Source: Cerioporus squamosus
Taxonomy: Eukaryota; Basidiomycota; Agaricomycetes; Polyporales; Polyporaceae
Assembly (NCBI GenBank): GCA_022592435.1
Contig: JABYQS010000009.1
Location: forward strand, 310,001-374,000
Length of the DNA: 64,000 bases
Direction: 5' to 3'
Position 1 is the first letter of the stretch. Each line of letters begins with the position of its first letter. Shown piece after piece: positions 44,569-56,007 of the stretch. A model generated the notes under the pieces. That model worked only from the letters and a program-made list of their open reading frames with translations. It did no database searches and was not told where the DNA came from. Both the position numbers and the translations under genes were made by a program.

Positions 44569-46376
44569 TCAGACATGTACGCACCACTGTCCATGCGCAG
44601 ACGCGATCCTCACTGCTTCCACCGGGTTGCCCTGGAGCATTTCGGCGTACCGTAACACGGCTGCAGGGTCCGCCGGTTCCCGCAGTTTCCTCCCCACTGC
44701 TGCGGCCCCATGCCTCTCCTGCGCGCGCACCTTTGCGAAGTGCTTGAGGAGTTGCGACACCCCGTCCCACAGGGCTGTCTGAATACGCTTGTTCGGGTCC
44801 GGATAGTCAAGATCATGCCCGCGCCATGAGCTTATCACCTGCTTGCACTCGGGGAAGCAGTCGGCGAGAAAGCCTGCGACGAAGAGCGGGTCCGAGACGA
44901 ATCCGTAGCCCGTGAACAAGTAGCGCAGGGCGCGCTGTTCCGACCCAAACGCTGGGCGTATCTCAGGGATTGGGTGCGGGAAGGCGACGTTGGTCGCATC
45001 GATCTTCAGGTGGAGCTCTTGGAGAAGAGGGCAGTTGTAGACGAAGGAGAGGAGGCCAGGCAGGGTAACCATGTATGGCGACTTCGCTTCCTCGGGGTCG
45101 ACCAGCTTCAGTTTGATGATGTTCGGCCATGCCTCCGACATCTCACGAACGAGTTCGTTGGAAATGGCGATCTCGCACCCCCATATCGAGAATTCGTCCA
45201 GGTCGAGGGTGAAGAGGGGAACGAAGTGGGCGGCATACATGATCGGAGAAGGTGGGGAAGTAAGCGAAACGACGAGACGGATTTTGCGGAGTCGGAGAGC
45301 AAAAGGTCGTTCCGGGAGGATGGCGAGACACTTCGCGACGTCCGTCACGAGCTGACCGCCGGATAGGACGAGGGAGAGGCTCTGTAGCCCACGGTGACGA
45401 ATGAGCTTGAGTACATTGATGCACATATTAGTGTCGTCCATCAGGAGGTCGAGCTGGCGAAGCGCAGGAAAGCATTTCCCGCGAAGCTCTTGTAGAACAC
45501 CCATCCACTGCTCTGACCAGTCCTCGCGGCATATCTGCACAGCGAGCGTGTGCAAGGAGGGTATATGCGCTAGATGAAGGAATGCTCGGGGATGCAACGT
45601 GACTTCTCGAGATGCAAACGTGGTCAGGACCTGCGTGTTCTTCACGAGCGATGACAATCGAGAGTCAATCGGGGGTGCCTGTCCCAGGAAACTGATCTTG
45701 AACGTCTGGATATTCCTTGCCGTTCGTGACAGCCGGAACAAGAAGTCGGCACAGGCACCCGCAATCGACGCGGGCAAAGGCAAGTACGTGGCATCCTCGC
45801 CGCCTAAGGACGTGTAGGACATATCGACTTCCTGCAACGAGGAACTCGCCAGAAGCGTGAGTGCCCCGGGTCCTTCTTGATCGTGGTCAGAATCCAGACA
45901 CCAGACCCAGACGAGCTTCCGGAGGTTTGGGAGAAGCTCCGCCATCGGTCGGAATCCTCGTAGTGCCCGCCAGACGTCAGGAGTCGCCCTCGCATGGACA
46001 CGAGGTGTATAACCACTCGCATAGTGATAGTCCAGTCTTTTGACTCGGACAGCATAGTGGATAAAGCGCGCGTAGTCGGCAGGAACCAAGGGCCTACGAA
46101 AGCTCTGATCCGAATCGCCCCAGCCACGTGCTTGAACTGCACAGTTGACCATGCAATGAGGTCGGAAGGCATGGTCAGAATGAGTGGCATCACGGAAGGC
46201 AGCTCGTTCCATAGCACATTGAGGGCGTGTTCCGAGAGTAGTCGGCACGTTGTTGCCAGCGCAACGAGCTCCGGAGATACACGCTTCTCAACCCAGGCAT
46301 GCTTGCTGGGAAGAAGGTGGGAGCATACTTCAACTATCACGTTTGCAGGTAAAGAAAGCAGGGACGCCGCCGGCAT
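44569..46376 (-). CDS. F-box/leucine-rich-repeat protein, copy F2
   Basis: ATG 46376 begins MPAASLLSLPANVIVEVCS, then LVALATTCRLLSEHALNVLWNELPS, the F-box. The frame changes near 46120, but a 38-nt GT-AG intron (46105-46142) joins WST to SFRRPLVPADYARFIHYAVR in phase, at the place where F1, F3 and F5 have their intron, so I treat the gene as intact. The rest has leucine-rich stretches (LFTLDLDEFSIWGC, EMSEAWPNIIKLKL) and ends HGQWCVHV. Its 3' end converges on F1. Function as for F1: candidate SCF substrate receptor. Confidence 0.78.
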
Positions 46377-46731
46377 GATGGTCGCAGTGTGTTCTGTATG
46401 ATGTTTCAAAGTAAGTTACAGGCTCGTCATTCATCAAGTGAAGAGAATGCCTCACCGCCGTGAGATTAGTTTCAATGCATAGAGTTCGTTAAGACGGGAG
46501 CGATCAAAAACGGCCTGTAGGTTGTGGTTCGAGTCGAAGCCTGTTCAACTGTGGTAAGTTACTTATAACGACTTCGAACTGGCGACTCAGTACTTAGCGC
46601 CGGGCGCTTCCGCGTGCATGATGATGGTACGGCTGGCGAAACTTATGCCCAAAGGATCAATGAGGGTCTGCACGCATGCTCTTAGACTCCAGATATGTAA
46701 GACTACAGTACACAAGATATTTGATACAGCG
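46377..46731. other. Intergenic between F2 and the MFS transporter
   Basis: These 355 nt contain the F2 promoter side and the 3' flank of the transporter. No gene is seen. Confidence 0.5.
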
Positions 46732-49357
46732 TCAGTGAGCGAGGCCGCGCGAGCTGCTGCGCTCCCCTTCGTTCTCCTCGAGCAAGAGGACGCATATACC
46801 CGCCAGCACGAATATGCCAATGCTGGCATAGACGGGGAAGGAGTGATCTATCATCAACAACGAGCCACCGAGGATCGGGGCTATCATGCCACCTCTATGA
46901 CCGCATTGGTGAGTTATGGTCGCCGGGTACGATAGACGCGCCGTTGAACTCACATTCGAGACAGAGCGGAGGCAATGCCGCATGCAGTTCCACGGACTGA
47001 AGAGACATGTCAGTTTCGGTTGCGCGCAAATGCGTACCGGGGCCGTACCTTTCGTCCCGAAAATCTCCGGCGTCCATCCATACAGAACAGCCCACATCGC
47101 CTGTATAGCCGCTGGTCAGACAGGCGAGCAGGACGACACTTAATCGAGGACATACCGTTGCACTCAGACTGATTCCGACAGTGCTCGCTCGCACCGCCCA
47201 CGGATGCTCTACAACGACGAACACCCAGCAAAAGAACGCAGTCACAAAAGTGCTTCCCGCGAGAGACCACCGTCGACCAAGTCGAGACTCAATCAGCCAT
47301 GCGCCCAACTACAGCCGGGAGACGTCAGTGGAAAGGTTGCCAGGTCACAGGGTATAGTGGGCACAGCTTACAATTGCTCCGGGGCATCCTCCTAGGGAAT
47401 AGATCACCACATCCCACAGACTGTCTTCCAACGACTTCGGAGCTCCTCCAGGATCGCGTGAAGTGGAGCGCGTCTCGAGAAGTTTCGGCAAGTACACGTT
47501 GAACATTGTGTACGCTGCGATAAATTGTCAGTATGGTGTTGAATCATCCCGATTTTCTGGCATAACGTACCCAAAGACATGGAGCACCACGTCGCCCATA
47601 CCAGCACAGTCGTCCTCAACCATTCGGGCGAGAGCACCATAGCGACACGGTCGATCCACGCCAACGCGGATCGGCGCATCCACCGAGGGAGAACTTTGCA
47701 CACTGGCCCGCTCTTGCTCTCGATGTACGATGATGCAGTAGACAAGCGACGGCTCATCCTACGACTGCTACTGGACGGCATCCTTGGTCTTGGGGTGGGG
47801 CGTGGCCCATCACTGGCCTGGGGTTCGTTGCTTTGAGGCGCAGGCGGGAAGAGATTGTTCACGGATATGGTCGAGGCCGTGTGAGGAAGGGGCGTGCCAA
47901 AGGAGTGCGAGTCCAGCGCAACGTCGGGTTGGCCCATAGAACTGTACTGCGCAGTGTCTGGAGGTGACTCGCGCAGTGGGTTACTTCCCTGCTCGGCTCC
48001 GGATGCAGCTTCGTTGTTTGTCTGACTTGCTCGGCCGTTGGAACCGGTCTGCTCCGATGGCGCCGGCTGCACGGTGTCCTCAACTTCGTCCAGGCCGAGA
48101 GAGAGCTCTGAGCCGTTGAACTTCGAGATCAACTGCAGCGACTCGATGGCCTCATGGGGTCGCCCGGCGTGTACCAGATACCTGGGTGATTCGTGTAGCC
48201 TGAAGAAGACGATGCGCGCGACGAACATCGTGAGGGTCTGAAATCCGCACCCTGGTCAGCTGAGGTCCGCACGGGAGGCAAATCAACCTACGACTAGACC
48301 GAGCGCGATGAGCAGGTACTTCCAACCCACATTCTGAGTGGCGACATCGCACGTCGCCGGCGGCGGTGGACAAGAATGACCTGGGATTACCACTAACCCG
48401 ATGACTGCAGCCAAAACAGCGCCGAAGGAGAAGAATACGGACAACGCCGTCACCAAATATTGCTTCCCGTTGGGCATATGTTCGAGGAGAAGCGTTCCGT
48501 CGGTTGGCATGGAACCCTACGAGAGCACCGGGTCAGTGAGGTGGTGGCTGCAAAGGTGCGAAGACGAACGTACTCCCACAGCACTTCCTAGCAGGAAGAG
48601 AGCGAAACACAGCAATAGAAAACTGTTCGCGAGTGCCGCAAATACTCCGAACACCGAGGTCAGGAAGAGTGTCGCGTTGAAAGCGGTGGTTCGGCCCATG
48701 AGATCGGAACCTAGGAGGGAATGAGACATAGTCGCGAAGGAAGACACGAAACTTACAAGTTCCCCATCCTATTGCTCCGAACATCATGCCGCCAAACATG
48801 GACGATGAGAGTGTACCAATGAAGCTGTCGCTGACTGCCGTTTCCCGTTAGCGAATGTTCTCGGCGAAGAGCATAGCTCCATCGTGCACTCACCAGAGAA
48901 GTGCTGCTGCACTCTAGGGAGAACAATGGCTATTGCTTGTATCCACATCTGCTCAAGTCCGTCAGAGAAGAACCTCTCAGGTAACGGACAGACGTACGTT
49001 GTCCGCAAGCCACCCTGAGACGGCCACTTAGTATGGCACGAAGGTTCACCCGGACGGCAATGGACTCACCAAACCCGCACAGACATAGAAGGGTCCATTG
49101 GTAGCTGCCTTGAAGTAGAAGTGGAAGATGTGAGACGCTAGAACATGAATGGACCGACAAGAACTCAACTCACCCATGCCAATACGGTCGATCGTCCTAT
49201 CCAGGGGTGTCCTCCCGTCGAAGTCATCAGACGCTTCAAACCCCAGACCCTCGATGTCGACCTCCTCCTCTCCCTCATCGTAGGACTCTGCGACCGACAC
49301 GTAGCTCATGCGAGAAGAAGACCAGAGGCCTGAAGCGCGTGGGTTTACCGAGGACAT
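46732..49357 (-). CDS. Major facilitator superfamily transporter, SV2/organic-cation-like
   Basis: ATG 49357 gives an acidic N-terminus (MSSVNPRASGLWSSSR) with a LDRTIDRIGMG-type lead into helix 1. Many small exons follow. MFS marks visible are MWIQAIAIVLPRVQQHF, GTLSSSMFGGMMFGAIGWG, SDLMGRTTAFN (loop motif), RLHESPRYLVHAGR after the sixth helix, a long Ser/Pro-rich loop of about 130 residues, then LGAWLIESRLGRRWS. It ends SSSRGLAH, stop at 46732-46734. The large central loop and ESPRYL favour the sugar-porter/SV2/organic-cation branch. The substrate is unknown. It lies inside the F-box cluster without obvious link to it. Confidence 0.72.
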
Positions 49358-49849
49358 CGTTATCCATGGACTGCTGACTCAAGCTTGCGTTACGAGGCAG
49401 TTATGTGCCCCGTTTGGGAAGACCAAGGTGTAGGGGCGCCAGATGGACCAAGCTCAGAGTAGTGGGTAGCTGTAGCACGAAGCAAGCAGGTGCAGCAGTG
49501 CAGTCGACGTGGAGGCAATCGAGTCCGCTCGAGTGTGGTTAGGAGCAAGTTCGGAGGCGGGGACGCGCTGGGACACGCTGGGACACGCTGGGTGCAGCAG
49601 CGCGTCTACATCCTCTGAATGAAGCTGCTTTCGGCCACCTGAGCCTCTCAGCTTTCGACACTGGCTACGAAGGATCTGCTTCTGGCTCCACCGAAACTTA
49701 GAGCTCTCAGATGTATGATTGGTCATACAGCATTATCCTGCTCGAGAACTGGTGAGTCCTGGCCTACCTCCGCCCGACATACTGTGTTCGGCTGATGCAC
49801 AGTGGCCGCTACAGATCTATATTCGAGGAGTTAGCCTCGCCCGGCACCT
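49358..49849. other. Intergenic with a short tandem repeat
   Basis: There is no gene. A 10-nt unit (CTGGGACACG) is repeated about three times at 49565-49592. Confidence 0.5.
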
Positions 49850-51698
49850 ATGACCTCCCTACTGTCTCTTCCATCGAGCATATTACGCGAGATTGTCTCC
49901 TATTTTGCTGTACACAACTCGTACCGCGCAAGCGAACGTGGTGCACCAGCGCTCGTCACATTATCCACCACATGTCGACTTCTCTCTGAGCATGCCCTGG
50001 ACCAGTTATGGGGAGAACTACCCTCTTTGGTCCCCCTTGTACTGGCCATGCCGGCTGACCTTGCGGAGTGCATTGTGCAAGCGGATACAGCCAAGCCACG
50101 ACTGGGAAGAGGTGGATTATATGCTAGTACGGGCAATGCTACATATTCGAACTCGCCAATGTCCTGACAAAGCCTTTGGACCAGACCTTACGCAGACCAC
50201 CGGTCGCTACAGACTATGCGTCGATCGTCAAGTACGCAGCTCGAGTGAAGTCGTTCCGCCACTGCCGTCGAATCAGCGCCTACTCGTCGTTGGCCTACGC
50301 CCGCGCCGCCCCCGAGGTCTGGAGAACTCTACACGACTCCTTCCCGACGGCGAATCTTTTCCCAACTTATCGAACTTGCTGTGGTCTGAGGTTGCGGATC
50401 TCATAGTGAGCTAGACGTGCATGGTCAATTGCAGCTTCTTGCGAGTCCGGGGCTGCGAGAGGTGAGGATGACCTACGCATGCCTACCCCGTCACCTCAGT
50501 GGTTCAGGGAATATCGCAGTTCTACCTGCGCCATAGTCGATGCCTGCACCGAATTTGTCTCGCAAATCTCACGTGTAGCACCAGCCCTTACCACGCTGGA
50601 GGTCGAATTCTTCGGGCACATTCCACCTATCCGTCCCCCGCTATCAACTGCGGGTATGGCAATGCACAACCTCACGACATTCATCTCCTTGGAAGTGGCC
50701 CTGCTCCCTGATGCCTTCCTCCACCTGGCACGCTGCCCTCGCTGCACACGCTCGCGTTGCGGCTTTGTGCAAGCGAATGGTTCGACGAGGACGACGCCTA
50801 TTGCCGCAGCTGCTTGACGGGTGTTTCCCCGCGCTCCGGTCGCTATCTCTTCGCCTGAACGACCCCGAACTCTGCTTCCACGTTATCAGATCCATCCAGT
50901 CTCCAAACCTCGCGACGTTAACTCTGGCACTCTTCGGAACCTCAACTTCGGAAGAAGTGCCTGGACGTCCTGAAGGATCGCCCTTTCGCTCCCCAGTTGC
51001 GCACAGTGCAGGTTAATGTCGGACATCTTACGGACCCGCCGCCCCACATAGTCCACGCCGACGATCTCGCTCTCCTCTTCCCCCTGGATCTCCATCACCT
51101 CATGGTCACGGGCTGTGATATCGCCGTCTACGATGAACTAGTGCGCGAGATGTCCGAGGCATGGCCAAACATCCGAACCCTCCATCTGTTAACTATCCCA
51201 GGTTCCGACTGGGAAGTTTCCCTACCTGGACTCCTCCCCCTTGTCTATCGCTGCCCGTTCCTGACCGAGCTCTGCGTGAACGTCGACGCATCCAACGTCG
51301 CCCTTCCGTTTCCTATACTAGAGATTCGTCCCGCGTTCGGGTCACAACACGCACTGCAAGTCCTATCTGTCGAGTACGGCCGTGTTACGGACCCCGCTTT
51401 TGTCGCTGGGTTTCTCGCGGACTGTTTCCCGCAATGCCACCGCGTGTACAGCGAGTGGAGCCCCGCTGTTGCCGACGCAAACCCGTATTGGAACTATCAT
51501 AAGGCCATGTGGGACGAGGTGCGGCGACTCATTCCGCACTTTGTCAAGGTGCGGACGCAGGAGAGACGCAGGGCTGCCATGGCTGGGCTGAAGGTCCGGG
51601 AACCTGCGGCCTCGGACGCTGTCTTGCAGTATGTCGCGAGACTCGAGAGCGATCCAGCTGCAGCAGCAATGATTGCAGCGAGGGTTGGACTCTGGTGA
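49850..51698 (+). pseudogene. F-box/leucine-rich-repeat protein, copy F3, degenerate
   Basis: It starts like an intact gene (MTSLLSLPSSILREIVSYF, TLSTTCRLLSEHALDQLWGELPS), and an intron at 50075-50184 joins AECI to TLRRPPVATDYASIV in phase. After LHDSFPTANLFP the frame shifts near 50360 and meets a stop at 50412-50414. Further shifts appear near 50510, 50735, 50800 and 50960. Each intervening segment still matches F2 (PALTTLEVEFFGHIPPI, LPQLLDGCFPALRSL, VREMSEAWPNI, EIRPAFGS). The last 230 residues are open and end MIAARVGLW. Five breaks in 1.8 kb are more than chance errors would explain, so I call it a pseudogene, fairly young because similarity is high. Confidence 0.72.
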
Positions 51699-51888
51699 AC
51701 ACTCGATCGCTGTACCTGTTTGCATTGGCGTGTGTAATTGACGATTTTTGAAGGCAACCTCGACCGCTCAGCTTGGAACTCTGACGAACCATGGATTAAT
51801 CGCATTGTATGTAGTACTGCATAACTCTAGCTCTAGGCTTCCATACACACTCTGCTATTCTAATGACATGGATTCTATCTGTTCAGAC

Positions 51889-53860
51889 TTAGCCATGCAT
51901 ATTAACCGCTACGCCGACACCTGACCCGTTAGACTGCCAGTTTTGCTCTTGGCGGCGTATCAGGTCGATCTGACTCATGAGTTCGTACATGGAAGACCAC
52001 CGGTCGGCGTAGTCCATATACAACGCTATCCGTGCCGCCACGTCAGGATCCGGAACGAATGCGTCGCCTTCTTCCTCCATCCTCCGCCGCTCCTCCTCCT
52101 CCTCCTCCTGGGCTTGATCTCCCCAGGAGGAGTATGCCTCCCCAACTGGAGTGAACAGCTCGCTGACGATAGCCGCCACGGCCATCTCATCGTGGATCTT
52201 CGTGAGCCCGACGTTCATGAAGTCCAGGTCGTGCAGAGCCTTGCCTCCGGGGTCGGCCCTGTTGCTCTTCCTGAGCTCCTTCAACCGCGACGGGGGCACC
52301 CGCGAGACGTCCGCGTCGAAGCAGAGGCTCATCTCCTTGAGGCGCGGCCAGCCTCGCGCCATCGTGATGATCGCGTTCAACGTCACCTTGGGAGTATACT
52401 CCAGGTCTTGCGGGTAGTACTCGCCGAGACGGAGGATTCTCATATGCGGCCAGGCGCGGACCATGTCCTCGAGGAATGCGTCATTGAGCTCAAACGGGCA
52501 GCCCACGCGTAGCTCGAAGCAGGACATGTTCGGGCTTGCGAGCAGTGGGCGGAGCATCTGGTGGGAGATGGGTTGTGGGCCGTCCTTGTGCTCCTCGTCG
52601 CAGTACGCGTCGAATTGCACATTCACGGACTCAAGGGAAGGGATGCCGGGCAGCTTGCGAAGAGCACGGAAGAATGGGATGACGGCTTTGTATGGGACGC
52701 CAACACCTTCCATGATGACGACGTCCAATCCTTGGAGGAACGGGGAAGATATATGTCGGACGAACACTGTGGCCACGGACAGATTTCGGAGTACCATCTC
52801 GACCGAGCACAGGCGCGGGAACGTCTTCGAACGCGGAAGCCGGTCGAAAGCTTTCGTCTCCTCCAGAGTAAACGATCCGTCTTTGGACGAGAAGGTTAGC
52901 TCCTCCAGAAAGGGGAGACTGGCAAGATGACGCAGCGCAGCTGGGGTGATGGGAAATTCGGAGGAATAGTGGTTGATTGAGACCAGGTTCTGGCACAAGA
53001 GGACGACACCCCAAAACGCCTTCACGATGGAGGGACTGGTGTTGTCCACGGCGACGCTCAGCTTCCGTAAGTCCGGCGCGTGTGATCCAAGGGCCCCCAG
53101 CATGTTTGCGATGTCTTCTTTGACTGCCATGCCGTGTTCCCCGGAACGTTCGTCGGAGGCGCAGTGTGTGCTCGACATCATGTAGTCAAGGCGTGTATAA
53201 CTGAAATGGCAGTAGTTGTGGGCCGAACAAGTGGGGTATCTGCGAACAGATGGAGACTGGGAGGACGTCGTCTCTGCATGCGAGGGTGTGTAGTTTCGGG
53301 AACAGCCGCCATTCATGAGCCGTGGCAACTCTGCCAAGCTCCTGGAGGGACTTATGAGTTGCAACGTATCCAAATACGCTGTCAGGTAAGAAGTCCCAGA
53401 GGTCTCCATTTTGCCAAACGCCCAGCGTCGTGACCCTTGCGGCGTACAATCGGAACCGTGAAAGATCTGCGGCATCGAGCTGGCGAGTAATTTCCTAGGG
53501 CCACGGAGTCAGTATTCCATTGCAATGGAGTGTTTATTAGTCAATACGCACAATATCAGTGTTCTGCTGATTCTTCACCTGCTTCTTGTGGTAGCATCCA
53601 ACGGGCAAGGTGTGAAACAAGAGTGCCACGTCAGGAATCCGTCGCCATAACACTTTGACGGCAGGCTCATGGGAAGCACGACAGGTTTGTGCCAGTGCGG
53701 CGACCGTATGGATACCTAGGGATCTGTCAATTGAGTAGTCTCGAGACATACGTAGCCTCTCGGCCAGGTCGGACGGTTCAGGTTCGCGTTCATACATAAG
53801 CCAGCAGCAGATATGCCCATGGATCTCCGCAGGAAGCCATTCAAAGCGGGATAAACCCAT
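51889..53860 (-). CDS. F-box/leucine-rich-repeat protein, copy F4, one frame break
   Basis: Exon 1 from 53860 gives MGLSRFEWLPAEIHGHICCW, TVAALAQTCRASHEPAVKVLW (F-box); an intron joins NTDI to EITRQLDAADLSRFRLYAAR. After SQIPHLFGPQL the frame breaks near 53210. The rest (HFSYTRLDYMMSS, EDIANMLGALGSHAPDLRKL, onwards to VGVAVNMHG) lies in the next frame and is open for about 420 residues, containing leucine-rich repeats and an acidic EEEEEE segment. No intron explains the shift, because LFGPQL is also present in F1. Either a one-base indel has split the gene or the base call is wrong. Divergent from F5. Confidence 0.65.
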
Positions 53861-54172
53861 CGAGACAGCGCAGAGAGGATATGAGCTCGAAGGAGACGAA
53901 GTCGAAGGGGAAGTCTGCTACGACGTATGATATCGCCACCGCCAGCAAGGTACTTCGCGGTCGACCGTGGGAGTAGACGCGTCGCGCACGTGACCGCGAG
54001 CTGGTTCCGGGCAGGTGTGACGCGTTTACTGGCAGTGTGAAGACGGCAGTGGACACTGATGCCGCCTTCACGGTGACTAGCTGCTGGTTGGGATGTTCGT
54101 CTTCAACCGTGTTCCCAGTCTCTCTCAAATTACTGCCATCAGTTCTCTTCCCTCGAGCTCTCTTGAACCGCA
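53861..54172. promoter_or_regulatory. Divergent promoter region F4/F5
   Basis: 312 nt separate the start codons of two F-box copies facing away from each other. No specific element is identified. Confidence 0.4.
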
Positions 54173-56007
54173 ATGACGATTGTCCAAGCGCTCTCTCCGG
54201 ACCTACTCCTTCAGATTGTGTCTCACCTAGGCTCAGGGGACTATTCGCCACCTTCGTCGGAAGACCAGGTCACTCTCTCTGCACTGGCGAGGGTCTGTCG
54301 CCGCTTCTCCGAGCCGGCATTAGATGTGCTTTGGGGCCATCTACCGGCTATCGTACCTCTCATCTTCACCATGCCGCGCGACTTGTGGATTGTCGAACCA
54401 CGCAATGGGAAGGGGGGATGCCGAACATTAGTGGTATGTCCTGCCACCTTCCATGCATATGACCTCATGTCGTCGAACATAAATTATACTACCAGAAGTT
54501 CACGCGGCCACTCCTATCAAGCGACTACGTCCGATTCCTTGGGTATGCCTGTCGTGTCAAAGCGCTGCACGATACCTCACACTGGCGGGTCATTGCACTC
54601 GACGGGAGTGCATGGGCCGCACTCGAACAGTTCCGGCCTACCCCTCACCTTCTTCCTCGCCTGCGTTCATTGTCGCTCACTGTCAATTGCTCCGTGGCTC
54701 TTCTTCCTATTCATATGTTGGTCTCTTCCCCTGAGAGAGCTTACCATTCAAGTGCGGAACAGTAGCGGGCGAGGAGGCCATCTACGGCGCAGTCTCAGAC
54801 GTCTCTTTGAGAAATTCCACCTCACGAACCCTCCCATACGACATATGTCGCTCGTGTTCCACCATTGCAACTGCCCGAAATACCAAACTCTGCTCACGGC
54901 GCTGCTCTGTCTCAAGTCCCTCACTACCGTTCAGACGTCCTACACCCCCATAGGCTCCTCCGCTCTCGCCATCCTCTCCCACTTGCCTCATTTGCGAGAC
55001 CTTCAAGTTCGCGTCCTTGGGTCCGGTCAGCAATTCGTTGGCGCCTTCTCGCGTCTACGCTCCACTCGCCCGTTCCGCGCCCTCGCAAGAGTCACATACA
55101 CTGTGGAGGACATGGCCATCGTTCATTGCCTCCTCTACTCCGCCAACTCGCGCTCCCTCACGTACATCGACATCTGCATGCTAACCGATATGTCGCCCGA
55201 AGACGCTCACGAGTTTACGTCCTTGGTTGCGCTACATCACCCCGTACTGGAGCACCTCGAGCTCCGCGTGAGGGACCCTATGCCGAGGGACTTGGACGAT
55301 CCCAACGAGATAACTCCTGACCAGGAGACTCTGCCTTCCAAGATCTTGGAGCCACTCCTCGCTCTTCCTCAACTGTCGACCTTGAATATGGCCTCTTGTC
55401 CGATCGTTGTTGACGACTCGCTCGTGGCACGTATGGCGATCGCTTGGCCGATATCGTCAGACTGGAACTCTGCAGCAGCTTCCACGGGTTCGACTATCTT
55501 GGAGTCCGGCCTCCGGCTCACGTCCATCTGGCCGCACTCGTTCCTCTGTTCGAGGCTTGCAAGAAGCTTCAGCGACTAGGTCTCCCCTTGGACACGACAT
55601 CGAAGACGTCCCCGACTTCAACGGACAGCCGCGATACCAGCGATACCGCTCTAGAAGCCCCATGTCAATGTCTGATGGTACCGCGCTTGGCCGACCTGTG
55701 CGTAGGGTGGTCGAAGATCGACGAGGCAGACGTCGCTGCGGTCGCATCGTTCCTGTTCAAGCACCTGCCGTCGCTTTCGAAGATTACCGAGGGCTGGGAG
55801 AGCGTGTTCGTCTACGACGTCGTTGCTGACGAGCATATGCAGGGCGCCATGTTGTACGAGGCACGATGGAGACGGGTGGCTGCGCTCGTTCGAGGACTCC
55901 ACCTTGTCCGACAGCAGGAACGTGACTGGGCACAGAGCATATCGTCCGTGTCGGCTCTGACATCTATCCTGGACAGCTCTCAGGTCGTGGTCGAGCATCA
56001 ACCCTAG
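54173..56007 (+). CDS. F-box/leucine-rich-repeat protein, copy F5, two frame breaks
   Basis: It starts MTIVQALSPDLLLQIVSHL, then LSALARVCRRFSEPALDVLW (F-box). An intron (54434-54495) joins CRTLV to KFTRPLLSSDYVRFLGY. The frame breaks near 54735 (between HMLVSSP and LRELTIQVR, next to a CCCC run) and near 55448 (between MAIAWP and DIVRLEL, one G short). The C-terminal frame ends VVVEHQP at 56007. All segments align with F1 and F2 in order. With two breaks it is either a recent pseudogene or an intact gene with base errors. F-box type and inferred role as for F1. Confidence 0.62.

Noticed and set aside
46080..46170. Frameshift in F-box copy F2
   Set aside because: A short GT-AG intron at 46105-46142, homologous in position to the intron of F1, F3 and F5, restores the frame, so I do not count it as damage.
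46520..46560. tRNA-like GGTTCGAGTC box
   Set aside because: No matching acceptor, D or anticodon stems around it.
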